From contig JAGVGS010000116.1 in NCBI GenBank assembly GCA_020057015.1, positions 1 through 5,660 on the forward strand: 5,660 nucleotides of DNA, read 5' to 3'. Source of the stretch: Candidatus Omnitrophota bacterium (GTDB lineage: Bacteria > Omnitrophota > Gorgyraeia > Aquiviventales > Aquiviventaceae). Positions 1 to 5,614 of the stretch are shown piece by piece (the first letter of the stretch is position 1; each line of letters starts with the position of its first letter). Position numbers and translations under genes: made by a program. Below the pieces are notes generated by a model. The model was given only the letters and a program-made list of their open reading frames with translations. It had not been told where the DNA came from and made no database searches.

Positions 1-289
1 GCTGCTCGCAGCCGGGGCTCCGGGCAAGCGCTTCGCGCTGCCCGCGGCGCGCATCATGATCCACCAGCCCTGGGGCGGCGTGCAGGGGGCGGCGTCGGAC
101 ATCTCGATCCAGGCCAAGGAAATTCTCCGGCTGCGCGAAATGCTCAATGAGATTTTGGTCAAGCACACCGGCCAGCCGCTCGCGCGCATCGAGAAGGACA
201 CGGATCGCGACTACTTCATGTCTGCCGAGGAGGCGAAGACCTACAAGATCGTCGACGAGGTCATCTACGGGAAACCCAAGAAGAAATAA
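1..289 (+). CDS. clpP: ATP-dependent Clp protease proteolytic subunit ClpP, 3' part only
   Basis: This is the C-terminal half of ClpP, the serine peptidase that forms a double-heptamer chamber and degrades proteins fed to it by ClpX or ClpA in the cytoplasm. The reading frame is open from base 2 and ends at TAA 287-289, giving 95 residues. The catalytic His lies in MIHQP (codon 62-64). The catalytic Asp is the second D of DTDRD (codon 209-211), 49 residues after the His, exactly as in E. coli ClpP (H122, D171). By the same alignment the active-site Ser would lie about five codons upstream of the window. The conserved stretches LLAAG, GKRF, TGQ and SAEEA are all present. The protein ends in a lysine-rich tail (YGKPKKK). 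The gene is cut by the window edge, not damaged. It is followed by an aminotransferase rather than by clpX, its usual partner. Confidence 0.97.
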   Translation, partial: LLAAGAPGKRFALPAARIMIHQPWGGVQGAASDISIQAKEILRLREMLNEILVKHTGQPLARIEKDTDRDYFMSAEEAKTYKIVDEVIYGKPKKK

Positions 290-302
290 GTGCCAGGCAC
301 TT
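288..302. repeat. 15-bp palindrome overlapping the clpP stop codon
   Basis: Arms AAGTGCC (288-294) and GGCACTT (296-302) are perfect reverse complements around a single central A. The left arm begins inside the clpP TAA stop. It abuts and overlaps by two bases a second palindrome (301-321) that shares the core pattern AAGTG-Y-C-W-G-R-CACTT. There is no T-tract after it, so it is not a standard intrinsic terminator. Confidence 0.7.
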
Positions 303-321
303 GAAGTGTCTGACACTTCAA
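301..321. repeat. 21-bp perfect palindrome between clpP and the aminotransferase gene
   Basis: Arms TTGAAGTGTC (301-310) and GACACTTCAA (312-321) are perfect 10-bp reverse complements around a central T at 311. A hairpin would need some inner pairs to open, so a dimeric-protein binding site or a REP-like genomic repeat fits better than a terminator. The site ends 13 bases before the ATG at 335 and just before the GGAG ribosome binding site, so a protein bound here could affect expression of the downstream cluster. Function is inferred only; the symmetry itself is directly visible. Confidence 0.75.
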
Positions 322-334
322 ATGGAGCGCATGC

Positions 335-1489
335 ATGAGTGACGATATTCTCTTGACGCCGGGCCCGACCCCGCTGCCGCCGCAGGTGCGCGAAGCGATG
401 GGGCGGCAAATCATCCACCACCGGACGAGTGCCTATCGCGCGTGTTTTAAGCGCGCGCTGCAGGGCATGCAGCAGGCGATGCAGACCAACAACGCGGTGG
501 TCTGCTTCACCAGTTCAGGCACCGGGGCGATGGAGGCGGCCGTCGTGAACTTGCTCTCTCCCGGCGATACGGCCATCGTGGTGTTGGGCGGGAAATTCGC
601 CGAGCGCTGGCAGTCACTCTGCCAGGCCTACGGCATGACGACCGTGACCGTCCCGGTGGCCTACGGCGACGCGGTCGACCCGCAGCAGATCGCCTTGGCC
701 CTGCAGGCGCATCCGCAGGCCAAGGCGGTGCTCACGACGCTGTCCGAGACCTCCACCGGCGTGGTCTATGACATCGAGGCCATCGCGGCGATCACGCGCA
801 AGACGAATACCGTCCTCGTGGTGGATGCCATCAGCGGCCTGTTGGCCGATGCCTGCGAGACCGACAAGTGGGGGGTGGACGTGGTCGTCACCGGCTCGCA
901 GAAGGGCCTCATGCTGCCGCCGGGCCTGGCGTTTATGAGCGTCAGTGAGCGCGCCTGGGCGCTGGTGGAGCAATCCAAGACGCCGCGGTTCTATACCGAC
1001 CTGCGCTTGTACAAGAAGTCGCTGGCCGATGATGACACGCCGTTCACCTCGGCGGTGCCCATTGTGGTTGCCCTCGATGAGGCGCTGAAACTCGTGCAGC
1101 AGCGGGGTGTCGTCGGCATGATCGAGCGCTGTGCGCTCATGGCGAAGGCCACGCGCGCCGCAGCACAGGCCCTGGGCCTCGAGCTCTTCTCCAAACGGCC
1201 CTCCAACGGGGTGACGGCGATCAAGGTGCCGGCCGGGGTCGACGGCAAGCAGCTCGTGAAGAGCATGTATGACAAATCGCACGTGATGGTCGCCGGCGGC
1301 CAAGGCGAGATGGCGGGCAAGATTTTCCGCTTCGCGCACATGGGCTACATCAGCCCCGAAGACGTGCTCGCCGGCCTACGGGCCCTCGAGAGCGCCCTCA
1401 CGGAGCTGGGCTACAAATTCACCGCCGGGGCGTCGGTGAAGGCGGCGCAAGCGGTGTTCGGCCAGGCCCTCGTGGGCGCAGCGCGGTAA
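335..1489 (+). CDS. class V aminotransferase, alanine-glyoxylate / serine-pyruvate type (possible SerC substitute)
   Basis: This is a pyridoxal-phosphate aminotransferase of fold type I, class V, close to the alanine-glyoxylate/serine-pyruvate aminotransferase group. It has 384 residues, the usual family length. The N-terminus has LLTPGPTPLPP (6-16), typical of this group, and HHRTSAYRA (28-36). The cofactor-phosphate loop is SSGTGAMEA (60-68). Asp164 in VVDAISG should contact the pyridine nitrogen, and Lys190 in TGSQKG should form the Schiff base. Arg332 in FRFAHMG matches the substrate-carboxylate Arg region. The start at 335 is supported by GGAG (324-327) seven bases upstream. It lies 13 bases before serA, which suggests transamination of the SerA product 3-phosphohydroxypyruvate, although serine-glyoxylate or alanine-glyoxylate activity is equally allowed by the motifs. 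No classical SerC is visible in the window. The family is certain; the substrate is not. Confidence 0.93.
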   Translation: MSDDILLTPGPTPLPPQVREAMGRQIIHHRTSAYRACFKRALQGMQQAMQTNNAVVCFTSSGTGAMEAAVVNLLSPGDTAIVVLGGKFAERWQSLCQAYGMTTVTVPVAYGDAVDPQQIALALQAHPQAKAVLTTLSETSTGVVYDIEAIAAITRKTNTVLVVDAISGLLADACETDKWGVDVVVTGSQKGLMLPPGLAFMSVSERAWALVEQSKTPRFYTDLRLYKKSLADDDTPFTSAVPIVVALDEALKLVQQRGVVGMIERCALMAKATRAAAQALGLELFSKRPSNGVTAIKVPAGVDGKQLVKSMYDKSHVMVAGGQGEMAGKIFRFAHMGYISPEDVLAGLRALESALTELGYKFTAGASVKAAQAVFGQALVGAAR

Positions 1490-1502
1490 GGCGGAGAATC
1501 TC

Positions 1503-3095
1503 ATGGCGCACACCTATAAAGTCCTCATCGCCGACCAGCTTTCCGAAGATGGGATCAAGCTCCTCAAGGCCGAGCCGCAGCTCTCCGTGGATGTTCGCAC
1601 AGGGCTCAGCCCCCAGCAACTCGCGGAAATCATCGAGCCTTATGACGGCCTCGTGGTGCGTAGTGCCACCAAGGTGACTGCCGAGGTGATCGCCAGGGCC
1701 AAGCACCTCAAGGTGATCGGGCGCGCCGGCGTGGGGTTGGATAACGTCGATGCCGAGGCGGCCACCAAGCGCGGCATCATCGTGATGAACGTGCCGGCGG
1801 GCAATACCATGTCGACGGCGGAGCACACCCTCAGCATGATCATGGCCGTGGCCCGCCGCATTCCGCAGGCCGATGCCCATGCGCGCGCCGGCAAGTGGGA
1901 GCGCAGCAAGTTTGTGGGGGTCGAGCTCTTCGGCAAGACGCTCGGCATCGTGGGCCTTGGCAAGATCGGGGCGGAAGTGGCCAAGCGGGCGCAGGCCTTC
2001 GGCATGCGCCTTCTGGCGCACGATCCGTTTCTCTCCAGCGAGCGCGCGCAGCAGCTGGGCATCGAGACCACGACGCTGCAGCGCATTTACGCCGAGGCGG
2101 ACTTCATCACCGTGCATACGCCGCTGACCGCCGAGACCAAGCACATGATCGGGGCCAAGGAGATGGCGCAAATGAAGCCCACCGTGCGGCTCATCAACTG
2201 CGCGCGCGGGGGCATCATCGATGAGCAAGCGCTGGCCGCCGCGGTCAGCGAGGGCCGGATCGCGGGCGCGGCCGTGGATGTGTTCGAAGAAGAGCCGCCG
2301 AAGGACCACCCGTTTCTCAAGCTCGACAAGATCGTGGTGACCCCGCACCTGGGGGCCTCCACGGCGGAAGCGCAGCTGAACGTGGCCATTGAGATCGCCC
2401 AGCAGGTGGCGGATGCGCTGTTGGGCCGCGGGATCCGCAACGCGTCGAATATGCCCTCGATCGATGGCGCCACCTACAAGGTGCTGCAGCCGTATATCGC
2501 GCTGGGGGAAAAGCTCGGCGCCATCGCGGCCCAGCTTTCCGGCGGCCAGGTGGCCGAGGTGCGCGTCACGTACGTGGGCGAGGTGACGGCGCATGACACC
2601 TCGGCGGTGACGCTGGCGATCCTCAAGGGCATCCTCGCGCCCAGCCTTGGGGAAGGCGTGAACTACGTCAATGCCTCGCTGATTGCCGCCGAGCGCGGGA
2701 TTAAGGTCGTCGAGGCCAAGGCCAACCGGCTGGAGGAATTCGCCAATCTGCTGTCGGTGGAAGTGCGCTGCAACGGCACGGCGCTGACCGTGCAAGGGAC
2801 GCTTTCCTCTCGCCGCGAGCCGCGGATCGTGAAGATCGACGAGTATTTCGTGGAAGCCGCCCCGCAGGGCTACATGCTCATTATCAAGAACGAGGATAAG
2901 CCCGGCCTCATCGGCCAGCTGGGCACGCTGTTGGGGCAAGCGAACATCAATATTGCCGGCATGACCAACGGCCGCGAGCAGCCCGGCGGGATGGCGATTA
3001 CGATCGTCAATATCGACAGCGCGGTGCCCCCGAGTGTCCTGGAGCAGGTGAAACAGCTACGCCACGTGATGGATGCCAAGCTCATCACCCTCTAG
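1503..3095 (+). CDS. serA: D-3-phosphoglycerate dehydrogenase, long form with ACT domain
   Basis: SerA oxidises 3-phosphoglycerate to 3-phosphohydroxypyruvate with NAD+, the first step of serine synthesis in the cytoplasm. It has 530 residues, the size of the long Bacillus/Mycobacterium form. The split substrate domain covers about 1-100 and 290-320. The Rossmann domain between them has GLGKIG (151-156), and Asp174 at the end of the second strand indicates NAD preference. The catalytic set is complete: Arg235 (INCARGG), Glu264 (FEEEP) and His282 (TPHLGAS). Residues about 320-455 form the ASB (allosteric substrate-binding) domain, and 456-530 form an ACT domain with NEDKPGLIGQLG, which in this family usually binds serine for feedback inhibition. 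The start has AAGGCGGAG (1488-1496) six bases upstream. The gene ends in a double stop, TAGTAG. It is probably co-transcribed with the aminotransferase before it and purA after it. Confidence 0.98.
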   Translation: MAHTYKVLIADQLSEDGIKLLKAEPQLSVDVRTGLSPQQLAEIIEPYDGLVVRSATKVTAEVIARAKHLKVIGRAGVGLDNVDAEAATKRGIIVMNVPAGNTMSTAEHTLSMIMAVARRIPQADAHARAGKWERSKFVGVELFGKTLGIVGLGKIGAEVAKRAQAFGMRLLAHDPFLSSERAQQLGIETTTLQRIYAEADFITVHTPLTAETKHMIGAKEMAQMKPTVRLINCARGGIIDEQALAAAVSEGRIAGAAVDVFEEEPPKDHPFLKLDKIVVTPHLGASTAEAQLNVAIEIAQQVADALLGRGIRNASNMPSIDGATYKVLQPYIALGEKLGAIAAQLSGGQVAEVRVTYVGEVTAHDTSAVTLAILKGILAPSLGEGVNYVNASLIAAERGIKVVEAKANRLEEFANLLSVEVRCNGTALTVQGTLSSRREPRIVKIDEYFVEAAPQGYMLIIKNEDKPGLIGQLGTLLGQANINIAGMTNGREQPGGMAITIVNIDSAVPPSVLEQVKQLRHVMDAKLITL

Positions 3096-3099
3096 TAGC

Positions 3100-4446
3100 G
3101 TGAACGGCTTCATCGGCCTCTCGCCGCGTCGCCGGGTCCAGCCTTGGGCCCGGGCGCACCGGCGCGGCAACAACATCGTCATCGTGGGCGCCCAATGGGG
3201 CGACGAGGGCAAAGGCAAGATCATCGACGTGCTCAGCGCCGGCGCGGACATCCTCGTGCGCTACCAGGGTGGGCACAACGCCGGCCACACTGTGATAGCC
3301 GACGGGGCCGAGTTTATCTTCCACATCATCCCCTCGGGGCTGCTGCACCGCGGCAAGGTGGGCCTGATCGGCAACGGGGTGGTCATCGACCCCAAGGCGT
3401 TGCTGGAGGAGCTCGGCCGCCTGAAGGCGCGCGGCATCGAGGTGAAGCGCGCTGTCAAGATCAGCGACCAGGCGCACGTGATCTTTCCGTACCATCAGCA
3501 GCTCGATGCGTTGGAGGAAGCCACCCGCGAGGGCCGCATCGGCACGACCGGGCGCGGCATCGGGCCCTGCTATGTGGATAAAGCCGCCCGCTCCGGGATC
3601 CGCATTGCGGATTTGTGTAACCCCCAGGCTTTTGCCGAGCGCCTGCGCACGGTGGTCGAGGAAAAGAACCGGCTGCTCAAGGCCCTCTACCAGGCGCCGC
3701 CCATTAACTACGATGCGCTGCGCCGCCAGTACACCGCCTATGGGCGGCAGCTCGCCCCCTACGTGGTCAACAGCGTCCAGTTCTTGCAGGAAGCCATGGC
3801 GCAGGGCAAGCGCCTGCTCTTTGAAGGGGCCCAAGGAACGCTCTTGGATATCGACCACGGCACGTATCCCTATGTCACCTCTTCCAACTCGACGGCCGGG
3901 GGTGCGTGCGTCGGCTCCGGGGCCCCGCCAACGGCCATCGACCATGTGATCGGGGTGGTCAAAGCGTACACGACGCGTGTCGGCGAGGGGCCGTTGCCCA
4001 CCGAGTTTCCCGACGACCTGATGCACCGCATCCGCACCAAGGGCAAGGAATTTGGGGCCACGACCGGACGCCCGCGCCGCTGCGGCTGGTTTGACGCCGT
4101 GGTGGGCCGCCACGCGGTCTGGGTCAACGGCTGCGATGCCGTGGCGGTCACCAAGCTCGATGTGCTCGATGACATGCTCGAAATCCAAATCTGCATCGCC
4201 TATCGGGACGGCCGGCGCTTGTTGAAGAGCGTGCCGTCGGATACCACGGTGCTCGCGCGCTGCCGGCCGGTGTATGAAACGCTGCCCGGCTGGCGCCAGG
4301 ATACCGGCCGCGCTGGGAAGGTAGCGGATTTGCCGGCCGCCGCGCGGCGCTACCTGCAACGGATCGAGGCGCTGCTGGGGGTGCCGGTCTGCCTGATTTC
4401 TACCGGCTCTACCCGCGAGCAGGCGTTTAAAGTCGGCCGCTGGTGA
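3100..4446 (+). CDS. purA: adenylosuccinate synthetase with unusual N-terminal extension
   Basis: PurA joins IMP and aspartate using GTP to make adenylosuccinate, the first committed step to AMP. With the GTG start at 3100 it has 448 residues. Signature motifs are present in order: GDEGKGK (34-40, Asp35 being the catalytic acid/base), NAGHT (60-64, His63), TTGRGIGP (149-156), FEGAQG (241-246), VGEGPLPTE, TTGRPRRCGW (321-330) and TKLD (351-354), which gives guanine specificity. The Asp35-His63 spacing of 28 matches E. coli. The core begins at GNN (3166), exactly where E. coli PurA reads MGNN, but the expected Met codon is CGC (3163-3165). The only in-frame starts upstream are GTG 3100, four bases after the serA stop, and ATG 3073, inside serA; neither has a clear ribosome binding site. 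I chose 3100 because re-initiation after serA is plausible and it avoids a 23-base overlap. The extension is Arg-rich. Function is certain, the start is not. Confidence 0.95.
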   Translation: MNGFIGLSPRRRVQPWARAHRRGNNIVIVGAQWGDEGKGKIIDVLSAGADILVRYQGGHNAGHTVIADGAEFIFHIIPSGLLHRGKVGLIGNGVVIDPKALLEELGRLKARGIEVKRAVKISDQAHVIFPYHQQLDALEEATREGRIGTTGRGIGPCYVDKAARSGIRIADLCNPQAFAERLRTVVEEKNRLLKALYQAPPINYDALRRQYTAYGRQLAPYVVNSVQFLQEAMAQGKRLLFEGAQGTLLDIDHGTYPYVTSSNSTAGGACVGSGAPPTAIDHVIGVVKAYTTRVGEGPLPTEFPDDLMHRIRTKGKEFGATTGRPRRCGWFDAVVGRHAVWVNGCDAVAVTKLDVLDDMLEIQICIAYRDGRRLLKSVPSDTTVLARCRPVYETLPGWRQDTGRAGKVADLPAAARRYLQRIEALLGVPVCLISTGSTREQAFKVGRW

Positions 4447-4453
4447 GCTGTTC

Positions 4454-4482
4454 TTGACGGTGCAAAAGGCCTGTGTTAGGGT
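4454..4482 (+). promoter_or_regulatory. sigma70-like promoter for the OmpA-family lipoprotein gene
   Basis: A -35 box TTGACG (4454-4459, five of six consensus bases) is followed by a 17-base spacer and a -10 box TAGGGT (4477-4482, three of six). The weak -10 is backed by an extended TGN element at 4474-4476. Transcription would start near 4489, leaving a leader of about 24 bases that includes the AAGGAGG at 4498. It begins eight bases after the purA stop, so the envelope genes can be expressed separately from the serA-purA cluster. No terminator is visible between purA and this promoter. Confidence 0.65.
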
Positions 4483-4493
4483 AAACCTTTACC
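4480..4493. promoter_or_regulatory. inverted repeat across the -10/transcription start, possible operator
   Basis: GGTAAA (4480-4485) and TTTACC (4488-4493) are perfect reverse complements separated by CC. The left arm overlaps the last three bases of the predicted -10 box, and the right arm covers the expected start of transcription. This is where a repressor would compete with RNA polymerase. The arms are short, so chance is possible. Confidence 0.35.
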
Positions 4494-4497
4494 AATG

Positions 4498-4504
4498 AAG
4501 GAGG
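4498..4504 (+). promoter_or_regulatory. consensus ribosome binding site that decides the lipoprotein start
   Basis: AAGGAGG is fully complementary to the 16S rRNA tail and lies eight bases before ATG 4513. An in-frame ATG at 4495 lies upstream of this site, so starting there would place the ribosome binding site inside the coding region. The start at 4513 is therefore preferred. Confidence 0.85.
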
Positions 4505-4512
4505 TCGCGTCG

Positions 4513-5181
4513 ATGCGTCTTGCCGTACGTGTGGGGGTCGGCTGCCTGGCCCTGCTCCAGGCCGCCGGGTGTGCCATCAATTTTGCCAAGCGCTCCCCCT
4601 GGGACATCCAGAAGCTTGCCGAGCTGAGCGACCAGCTCGAACAATTCAAGTCGCTCGCCGAGCTCAAGGGCGGCGAGGCCGATGAGCTGCGCCGCGCCAA
4701 GGGCCTCATGGAGGCCGGGGTCGGCGAGGACGCGAAGATCGGCTATGACGAGCGCGGGCTGGTCACGCGCCTGCTGGATCAAGTGTTGTTTGACTCCGGC
4801 AAAGCGGAGCTGCGCCGCAGCGCGTACCCGGTGCTCGACAAGGTCGCCAACGTCCTGAAGGAATTCCCCAACCAGCCCATCGGCGTGGAAGGGCACAGCG
4901 ACAACCAACCGATCAAGCATTCCGGCTGGGCCAGCAACAAGGCGCTGTCGATCGCACGCGCCCAAGCCGTCGCCGATTACCTCTCCGAGCGGCAGAGCAT
5001 TCGCCGCGACCAGATCACGACCGTGGGCCATGGTGAGGAGCAGCCCATCGCGGACAATGACTCCAAGGCCGGCCGGCAGCAGAACCGCCGGGTAGAGATC
5101 GTGATGCTGCCGCAGGCCTCCAAGGGCTCGTACCGCGCCGATGCGGACGCGGTCAATCGCGGTGGGACGTATGTCAAGTAA
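4513..5181 (+). CDS. OmpA/MotB-domain peptidoglycan-binding lipoprotein
   Basis: A 222-residue predicted outer-membrane lipoprotein that should tether the membrane to peptidoglycan. Residues 1-19 form a signal with Arg2 and Arg6 and a hydrophobic core. It ends in LLQAAGC with Cys20 as the probable lipidated residue; Ala at -3 makes the lipobox imperfect. Residue +2 is Ala, not Asp, which in the E. coli rule favours the outer membrane. A charged, probably helical linker (about 28-75) leads to an OmpA-like domain (about 83-200). This carries VLFDSGKAEL (91-100), GHSDNQPI with Asp130, SIARAQAV with Arg149, and NRRVEI (191-196). Asp130 and Arg149 match the pair that holds diaminopimelate in OmpA-family domains. 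The DNQPI and SNKALS segment is more like MotB-type or stand-alone OmpA proteins than classical Pal, so I assign no gene symbol. It has its own promoter and precedes a small coiled-coil membrane protein by 24 bases. Confidence 0.9.
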   Translation: MRLAVRVGVGCLALLQAAGCAINFAKRSPWDIQKLAELSDQLEQFKSLAELKGGEADELRRAKGLMEAGVGEDAKIGYDERGLVTRLLDQVLFDSGKAELRRSAYPVLDKVANVLKEFPNQPIGVEGHSDNQPIKHSGWASNKALSIARAQAVADYLSERQSIRRDQITTVGHGEEQPIADNDSKAGRQQNRRVEIVMLPQASKGSYRADADAVNRGGTYVK

Positions 5182-5205
5182 TGCGCTGAAGGAGGACTCA
5201 GGCTG

Positions 5206-5520
5206 ATGCGTCGAGGAGTGGTGATTGCTCTGGGGATGCTCTCCGTCGTGGTGGTGGTGCTGGCGGTGGCGCTGGCCACCGTGGGGACGAAGCTGGATGA
5301 GCAGCGGCTGGAAAGCGCTGACCTGCAATTTGAACTTGATGATGTGCAATCGCAAGTCGACAACTTGATGCAGGAGCGCGAAGAGCTGCGCCAACAGTTG
5401 AGCGCCCGCGAGCAGGCGGCTGAGCGCGCACGCGCGCAGGGGGAGCAGGCTGCGGTCGAGATCGCCCCGGCCCCCACGGCTGAAGAGGCTGCCGTAGCCC
5501 CGGCAGCGACCACGCCATAG
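5206..5520 (+). CDS. small membrane-anchored coiled-coil protein, function unknown
   Basis: I do not recognise a family for this 104-residue protein. Residues about 4-26 form one hydrophobic segment rich in Val, Ala and Leu, preceded by two Arg, so the N-terminus is probably cytoplasmic and the rest periplasmic. Residues about 29-82 are highly charged, with Leu/Val at heptad-like intervals (LDEQRLESADLQFELDD, then NLMQEREELRQQL), a probable coiled coil. The tail is low-complexity Ala/Pro/Glu. AAGGAGG (5189-5195) stands ten bases before the ATG, the same strong site as the gene before it, which suggests co-expression. The layout of one membrane helix followed by a coiled coil recalls divisome proteins such as FtsB or FtsL, but no diagnostic motif supports that. 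It may be an inner-membrane partner of the OmpA-domain lipoprotein. The codon pattern and strong ribosome binding site make it a real gene. Confidence 0.82.
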   Translation: MRRGVVIALGMLSVVVVVLAVALATVGTKLDEQRLESADLQFELDDVQSQVDNLMQEREELRQQLSAREQAAERARAQGEQAAVEIAPAPTAEEAAVAPAATTP

Positions 5521-5534
5521 GCAACCATTCGAGG

Positions 5535-5551
5535 GCGGGCTTACGGCCCGC
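5535..5551 (+). terminator. GC-rich hairpin after the coiled-coil gene, weak terminator candidate
   Basis: GCGGGC (5535-5540) and GCCCGC (5546-5551) form a 6-bp stem with the loop TTACG, 15 bases after the stop codon. No T-tract follows, so intrinsic termination would be poor. It may instead stabilise the 3' end of the message or be chance in GC-rich DNA. Confidence 0.35.
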
Positions 5552-5568
5552 GATGAGTGCAGTGCAGT

Positions 5569-5599
5569 GGGGGATGGCGGGCACCACCTGACATCCCCC
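5569..5599. repeat. 8-bp inverted repeat upstream of the uppS-like start
   Basis: GGGGGATG (5569-5576) and CATCCCCC (5592-5599) are perfect reverse complements separated by 15 bases. The repeat ends 15 bases before ATG 5615. It could be a second terminator hairpin (only a weak T-containing stretch follows), an operator, or a leader structure controlling the next gene. Confidence 0.45.
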
Positions 5600-5614
5600 T
5601 CGCTGTTAGCCCAA

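Noticed and set aside
147..338. Plus-strand open frame of 63 codons overlapping the clpP end
   Set aside because: It is out of frame with clpP, is Arg/Ser-rich, and runs through the palindromes to a TGA overlapping the next start. It is a frame shadow.
614..1339. Minus-strand open frame of 241 codons opposite the aminotransferase gene
   Set aside because: It is antisense to conserved aminotransferase motifs, with shadow composition and no motifs of its own.
1419..2939. Long minus-strand open frame of 506 codons opposite serA
   Set aside because: It is antisense to a complete, motif-rich serA. Its product is rich in Arg, His, Gly and Leu, typical of a shadow frame in GC-rich coding DNA, and shows no recognisable motif.
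3154..3165. GCGC-ACCG-GCGC mini-hairpin just before the conserved purA core
   Set aside because: Four-base arms are expected by chance in DNA this rich in G and C. It is not enough to propose a leader structure.
3085..4359. Minus-strand open frame of 424 codons opposite purA
   Set aside because: It mirrors the codon bias of purA, has a low-complexity composition and no family motif.
4495..4512. Alternative ATG six codons upstream of the chosen lipoprotein start
   Set aside because: It lies before the AAGGAGG at 4498-4504, has no ribosome binding site of its own, and would add MKEVAS ahead of a signal peptide that already starts well at 4513.
5556..5570. Short tandem AGTGC repeat (two copies plus a partial copy)
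   Set aside because: It is too short and too few in copy number to call a repeat element. No CRISPR-like spacing, tRNA, rRNA or insertion-sequence end was seen anywhere in the window.
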